A stretch of DNA of 43,368 bases from Chloroflexota bacterium (GTDB lineage: Bacteria; Chloroflexota; Anaerolineae; Anaerolineales; Villigracilaceae). Location of the stretch: contig JACRBH010000020.1 in assembly GCA_016234535.1 (NCBI GenBank), forward strand, positions 1 to 43,368. Direction: 5' to 3'. The first letter of the stretch is position 1. Each line of letters starts with the position of its first letter. A model generated the notes under the pieces. That model did no database searches, had not been told where the DNA came from, and was given only the letters and a program-made list of their open reading frames with translations. Below are positions 39,707 through 43,368 of this stretch, one piece after another. Made by a program: the position numbers and the translations under genes.

Positions 39707-42411
39707 CAAAACAAGAATTACCGAAAGCCTATGATTTCAAATCCACTGAACAGCGCATCTATGCCATGTGGGAAACGGGTGGATTCTTCAAGCCGCATAA
39801 CGATCCCAACAAACCCGATTTCGATCCGAACGTCAAACCGTTCGTCATTTCGATTCCGCCGCCCAACGTGACCGGCGAACTGCACATCGGTCACGCCATG
39901 TTCGTCAGCGTGGAAGACCTGATGATCCGCTATCACCGCATGAAAGGCTTCTCCACTTTATGGGTTCCCGGTTCCGATCACGCGGGCATTGCTACGCAAC
40001 TCATGGTGGAACGCGACCTTCTTAAAACTGAGGAAATTACCCGCGAAGAATTTGGCCGCGAAAAATTCGTTGAACGCACCTGGGAATGGAAGCGCAAATA
40101 CGGCGGCATGATCTACAACCAGATTCGACGACTCGGCGCTTCCTGCGACTGGGACAGGGAACGCTTCACACTGGACGAGGGGCTGAGTCGGGCAGTTCGA
40201 GAGGCATTCGTTCGCCTCTATGAGAAAGGACTGATCTATCGCGGACCGCGTCTCATCAACTGGTCACCCGGCCTCAAGACTGCCGTGTCAGATTTGGAAG
40301 TGGAATACAACGAAGAACAAGCGACGTTATATTATTTCAAATATATGCTTGCGAATTCAGATGAGTACATACCGGTGGCAACCATCCGTCCCGAAACGAT
40401 TCTCGGGGATACCGCTGTGGCAGTCCACCCTGAGGATGAACGCTTTAAGAAATTCATCGGGATGAAAGCCATCGTTCCGATACTTGGCCGCGAAATCCCC
40501 ATCATTGCCGATGATTACGTCAGCATGGAATTTGGTACGGGCGCGTTGAAGATCACGCCCGGTCACGACCCGAACGATTACGCCATCGCACAGAGACACA
40601 ACCTGCCGATCATCTCCATGCTCGATAAAGAGGCAAAGGTCAACGAGAACGGCGGCAAGTATCAAGGTCAGGACAGGATCGTCGCGCGCAAAAATATCTG
40701 GGCCGACATGCAAGCCGCAGGTCTCGTCATCAAGACCGAGCCGTACACCACCACCATTCCACGCTCACAGCGCGGCGGTGAAATTGTCGAGCCGATGATC
40801 TCCGAACAATGGTTCGTAAAAATGGAATCACTTGCGAACAAAGGACTCGACGCGGTTCGCAATGGTCAAATAAAAATTGTGCCGGAGCGTTTTGAAAAAG
40901 TTTATTACAACTGGCTCGACAATATCAAAGATTGGTGCATCAGCCGCCAGCTTTGGTGGGGACATCGCATCCCTGTTTGGTATTGCCCCGACCATCACAT
41001 GACCGTGGCGCGTGAAGACCCGACCCAATGCGCCACCTGCGGCTCGAAGGAAATTCGTCAGGATGATGATGTGTTGGATACCTGGTTCTCTTCGGGCTTG
41101 TGGCCCTTCTCCACTTTGGGCTGGCCTGAGCAAACACCTGACCTGAAATATTTCTATCCCACTTCCTACATGGAAACGGGTTATGACATTTTGTTCTTCT
41201 GGGTCGCGCGCATGATCATGACTGGACTTGAATTTACGGAAGTCCCGCCGTTCCATACTGTGTATTTACATGGACTTGTCCGCGATGAACATGGACATAA
41301 AATGTCCAAGACCAAAGGCAATGTGATCGACCCGCTGATCGTCATGGATGAATTCGGCACAGACGCGCTGCGCTTCACGCTGTTGGTGGGTTCCACACCC
41401 GGAAATGATACAAACGTCGGCATCAAGAAAGTGGAAGCCAATCGCAACTTCGCAAATAAGATTTGGAACGCGGGAAGGTTTGTGATTAATGCAGTGGAAG
41501 GAATTAGGGATCAGGAATTAGGAATTAGCCCCCCTAATCCCCTAATTCCTAATTCCTATACTCTTGCTGACTCATGGATATGGGCTCGTCTCCAAACCCT
41601 CATCCGCGATGTGGAACGCCAGTTCCAGAACTTCCAGTACGGACAAGCTGGTCAGCAAATCTATGAATTCCTCTGGTCCGATTTCGCAGATTGGTACGTT
41701 GAGATCGCAAAAGGGCAGTTACAAAACGAAGTGACCAAAAAGCAGACAGTCGAAACCCTTGTGCGCGTGTTTGATATTTCGTTGCGCCTGCTGCATCCCT
41801 TCACGCCCTTTATCACCGAAGAAGTGTGGGGACACCTGCGAAACGCAACTCGTAACTCGCAACTCGCAACTTTGACTCAAGACTGGCCGACTGCGCTGAT
41901 CGTTGCAAAATTCCCAGAGCCGCGTGACCCCGAAGGCTGGGAAGAATCCAAGATCGCGGATTTCACACTTATTCAAGAAGTGGTACGAACCATACGAAAT
42001 CTGCGTGCAGAGAAAAACGTGAGTCCTGCAAAGCGTATCCCTGCTATTATTGCCAGTGGAGTTAGAACAGCGCTAGCAAAAGAGACTTCAAGTATTATCG
42101 CTTCATTAGCTGGTATTGATCCATCCCAATTCACTATTTCACCTACGGCAACTAAACCTAACGATTCGATTGCGCTAGTCGCCGGATCATGGGATATATA
42201 CATTCCGTTGGTTGGCATGTTAGATTTTGCTGATGAAAAAAAACGCCTTGAGAAGGAATTGACCGAAGCTCAATCGCACATTGATCGGTTGGAAAAACTT
42301 CTATCCAGCGACTTTGCCAACAAAGCTCCCGCGCCCGTTGTCGCCAAAGAGCGTGAGAAACTTGCAGGCTATAAGGAAACTGCCGAGAAGATCAAGTCAC
42401 AGTTGAAGTAA
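39703..42411 (+). CDS. valS: Valine--tRNA ligase
   Basis: Charges tRNA-Val. 902 residues, usual size. HIGH motif at 61-64 in NVTGELHIGHAM; KMSKS as KMSKTKGN near residue 533; editing-domain landmarks IRPETILGDTAVAVHP and GTGALKITPGHDPNDY; EQWFVKME; the C-terminal coiled coil starts near KKRLEKELTEAQSHIDRLEKLL. The ATG at 39703 overlaps the stop of the DinB-like gene and has AAGGAG upstream. Two in-frame repeat insertions are seen, at residues ~600-619 (41500-41557) and ~714-723 (41843-41873), both in the anticodon-binding region. Expression is controlled by the T-box leader at 38886. Confidence 0.97.
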   Translation: MTKQELPKAYDFKSTEQRIYAMWETGGFFKPHNDPNKPDFDPNVKPFVISIPPPNVTGELHIGHAMFVSVEDLMIRYHRMKGFSTLWVPGSDHAGIATQLMVERDLLKTEEITREEFGREKFVERTWEWKRKYGGMIYNQIRRLGASCDWDRERFTLDEGLSRAVREAFVRLYEKGLIYRGPRLINWSPGLKTAVSDLEVEYNEEQATLYYFKYMLANSDEYIPVATIRPETILGDTAVAVHPEDERFKKFIGMKAIVPILGREIPIIADDYVSMEFGTGALKITPGHDPNDYAIAQRHNLPIISMLDKEAKVNENGGKYQGQDRIVARKNIWADMQAAGLVIKTEPYTTTIPRSQRGGEIVEPMISEQWFVKMESLANKGLDAVRNGQIKIVPERFEKVYYNWLDNIKDWCISRQLWWGHRIPVWYCPDHHMTVAREDPTQCATCGSKEIRQDDDVLDTWFSSGLWPFSTLGWPEQTPDLKYFYPTSYMETGYDILFFWVARMIMTGLEFTEVPPFHTVYLHGLVRDEHGHKMSKTKGNVIDPLIVMDEFGTDALRFTLLVGSTPGNDTNVGIKKVEANRNFANKIWNAGRFVINAVEGIRDQELGISPPNPLIPNSYTLADSWIWARLQTLIRDVERQFQNFQYGQAGQQIYEFLWSDFADWYVEIAKGQLQNEVTKKQTVETLVRVFDISLRLLHPFTPFITEEVWGHLRNATRNSQLATLTQDWPTALIVAKFPEPRDPEGWEESKIADFTLIQEVVRTIRNLRAEKNVSPAKRIPAIIASGVRTALAKETSSIIASLAGIDPSQFTISPTATKPNDSIALVAGSWDIYIPLVGMLDFADEKKRLEKELTEAQSHIDRLEKLLSSDFANKAPAPVVAKEREKLAGYKETAEKIKSQLK
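41500..41557. repeat. GGAATTAG palindromic repeat inserted in valS
   Basis: Direct words GGAATTAG on the left, CTAATTCC on the right, about a CCCCC centre. The arms pair nearly fully over ~24 bp. It is translated in frame within valS. Confidence 0.85.
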
Positions 42412-42414
42412 TTC

Positions 42415-42447
42415 GTAGGGGCGGCGTTATGCCGCTCCTATTTTTTT
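42415..42447 (+). terminator. valS terminator
   Basis: GTAGGGGCGGC pairs with GCCGCTCCTAT around GTTAT and is followed by seven Ts; 4 nt after the stop. Confidence 0.88.
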
Positions 42448-42456
42448 ACAACAATC

Positions 42457-42567
42457 TCTCTATCGTACATTTGAACCGCAAAGCCCGCAAAGTGCGCTAA
42501 GAAAACCTTTAAATCTTTGCGTTCTTCGCGCTCTTAGCGGTAAAAATAACGGCATGTACGGTAGAGA
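42457..42567. repeat. MITE-like element with TCTCTAYCGTACAT ends
   Basis: 111 bp. Terminal repeats TCTCTATCGTACAT and ATGTACGGTAGAGA match at 13 of 14. The interior is a palindrome of ACCGCAAAGCCCGC / CTCTTAGCGGT type, a different module from those in the other elements. Confidence 0.75.
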
Positions 42568-42612
42568 AACAACAATCAAAAGGTATGATATATAAACACC
42601 TTTGAGGTTCCC

Positions 42613-43137
42613 ATGGACAAAACAAACAACCACATGGAATTTACAATCCGCCGTATCGAGCCGTCTGACGCCGAAGGGGTACATAAAATTTTCTCAGGCC
42701 CAAATGCCATCCGTGGCACGCTTCAACTTCCATTTCCCTCAGTTGAACTTTGGCGCAAGCGCCTGTCTGATCCAGTGGACGGGTCTTTTCAATTGCTGGC
42801 TTGTGTTGAAAATGAAGCTGTGGGACAGTTAGGCCTGTTCACATTCCCAAACAATCCCCGCCGCAAACATGTGGGGCAAATTGGCATGGCCATACGCGAT
42901 GACTGGCAGAGAAAAGGCGCTGGCACCGCGCTCATGCAAGCCGCCGTTGACCTGGCCGATAAATGGCTGAATCTATCCCGTCTTGAGTTGGAAGTGTACA
43001 CCGACAACGAAGCCGCAGTTCGGCTGTATAAAAAATTTGGATTTATCGTCGAAGGCACGCACCACCGGTTCGCTTATCGCGATGGTCAGTTTGTGGATGT
43101 GTACGCAATGGCGCGCCTGCGGGAAAATCCTGTTTAG
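42613..43137 (+). CDS. GNAT acetyltransferase, YhhY/AaaT-like
   Basis: 174 residues. Acetyl-CoA loop RDDWQRKGAGTALM; YTDNEAAVRLYKKFGF, then VEGTHHRFAYRDGQFVDVYAMARL. The N-terminal part TLQLPFPSVELWRKRL and the C-terminal block match E. coli YhhY (an L-amino-acid N-acetyltransferase) well from memory. GAGG lies before the ATG at 42613; a second ATG 7 codons in (MEFTIRR) is also plausible. Stands alone between the valS terminator and the FMN riboswitch. Confidence 0.88.
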   Translation: MDKTNNHMEFTIRRIEPSDAEGVHKIFSGPNAIRGTLQLPFPSVELWRKRLSDPVDGSFQLLACVENEAVGQLGLFTFPNNPRRKHVGQIGMAIRDDWQRKGAGTALMQAAVDLADKWLNLSRLELEVYTDNEAAVRLYKKFGFIVEGTHHRFAYRDGQFVDVYAMARLRENPV

Positions 43138-43163
43138 TTAAATTCATCCTGTTCAACAAACTC

Positions 43164-43192
43164 TTAAACAATTAATAAACCTGAGATATAAT
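43164..43192 (+). promoter_or_regulatory. Promoter of the FMN riboswitch
   Basis: -10 TATAAT (43187-43192) and a weak -35 TTAAAC (43164-43169) with 17-bp spacing. A start near 43199 fits the aptamer at 43210. Confidence 0.6.
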
Positions 43193-43209
43193 CCCAACAC
43201 AACTTAATA

Positions 43210-43363
43210 ACCTTCGGGGCAGGGTGCAATTCCCGATCGGTGGTAAAGCCCACGAGCCTCTTTAGGCAGTGACAATTTCCTCTTTGGGAAATGGGTACCG
43301 CATAAAGCAGGCATGACTCGGTGTAATTCCGAGGCCGACAGTATAGTCTGGATAGAAGAAGGT
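43210..43363 (+). promoter_or_regulatory. FMN riboswitch (RFN element)
   Basis: P1 pairs ACCTTC (43210-43215) with GAAGGT (43358-43363). Core pieces: CTTCGGGGCAGGGTG, AATTCCCGATCGGTGGT, AAAGCCCACGAGC, then CTCGGTGTAATTCCGAGGC, CGACAGTATAGTCTGGAT and AGAAGAAGG, all diagnostic. An extra hairpin AATTTCC..GGAAATG sits in the variable arm. The regulated gene, expected to be for riboflavin synthesis or uptake, is beyond the window. Confidence 0.96.
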
Positions 43364-43368
43364 AAACA

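Overview
The window reads like a bacterial chromosome segment from the phylum Chloroflexota, most likely an Anaerolineae-type organism. This is inferred from overall style: PEP carboxylase, dispersed GT87/GT-C membrane proteins, many lipoproteins, paired deoxynucleoside kinases, and intergenic spacers packed with short palindromic repeats. No rRNA or marker gene proves it. I found no rRNA, tRNA, CRISPR or phage. One degraded transposase is present.

Layout. 1-4682: 5' part of mutS2 (cut by the window edge), a divergent SDR dehydrogenase, and a minus-strand glycosylation operon (GT87-like membrane protein, methyltransferase, GT2). 4808-8282: an unusual HAD protein and PEP carboxylase. 8445-10484: an AT-rich orphan and a C39-like peptidase with SH3 domains. 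10507-15201: a surface-glycan cluster (GT87-like, two GT4 enzymes, a GT-C-like membrane protein). 15383-19049: nucleotide metabolism (two deoxynucleoside kinases, a nucleotidyltransferase-fold protein, pyrB). 19210-22048: DsbA-like oxidoreductase, a small membrane protein and the MsrPQ methionine sulfoxide repair pair. 22679-24353: two STAS proteins flanking an S51 peptidase, with a possible small leader ORF. 24472-28204: lipoprotein, comEC with a degenerate C-terminal hydrolase domain, and an IS remnant. 28564-32794: lipoprotein, a trimethylamine/histamine-dehydrogenase-family flavoenzyme, and an SDR-DUF2867 protein. 32811-36506: cobalamin riboswitch followed by btuF, btuC, a SatA-like acetyltransferase and btuD. 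36577-38387: TauE-like permease and a sugar epimerase-like SDR. 38855-42411: strong promoter, valine T-box leader, DinB-like gene and valS. 42613-43368: YhhY-like acetyltransferase, then an FMN riboswitch whose riboflavin gene lies beyond the window.

The most unusual thing here is the repeat ecology rather than any one gene. At least four kinds of short palindromic or 'word-walking' repeats fill the spacers. Members sit inside the variable arms of two unrelated riboswitches (cobalamin and T-box), lie in frame inside mutS2, valS and a glycosyltransferase, and appear to supply start or stop codons to neighbouring genes. Several single genes also carry a -10 hexamer 6-8 nt before the ATG with no usable Shine-Dalgarno, suggesting leaderless transcripts.
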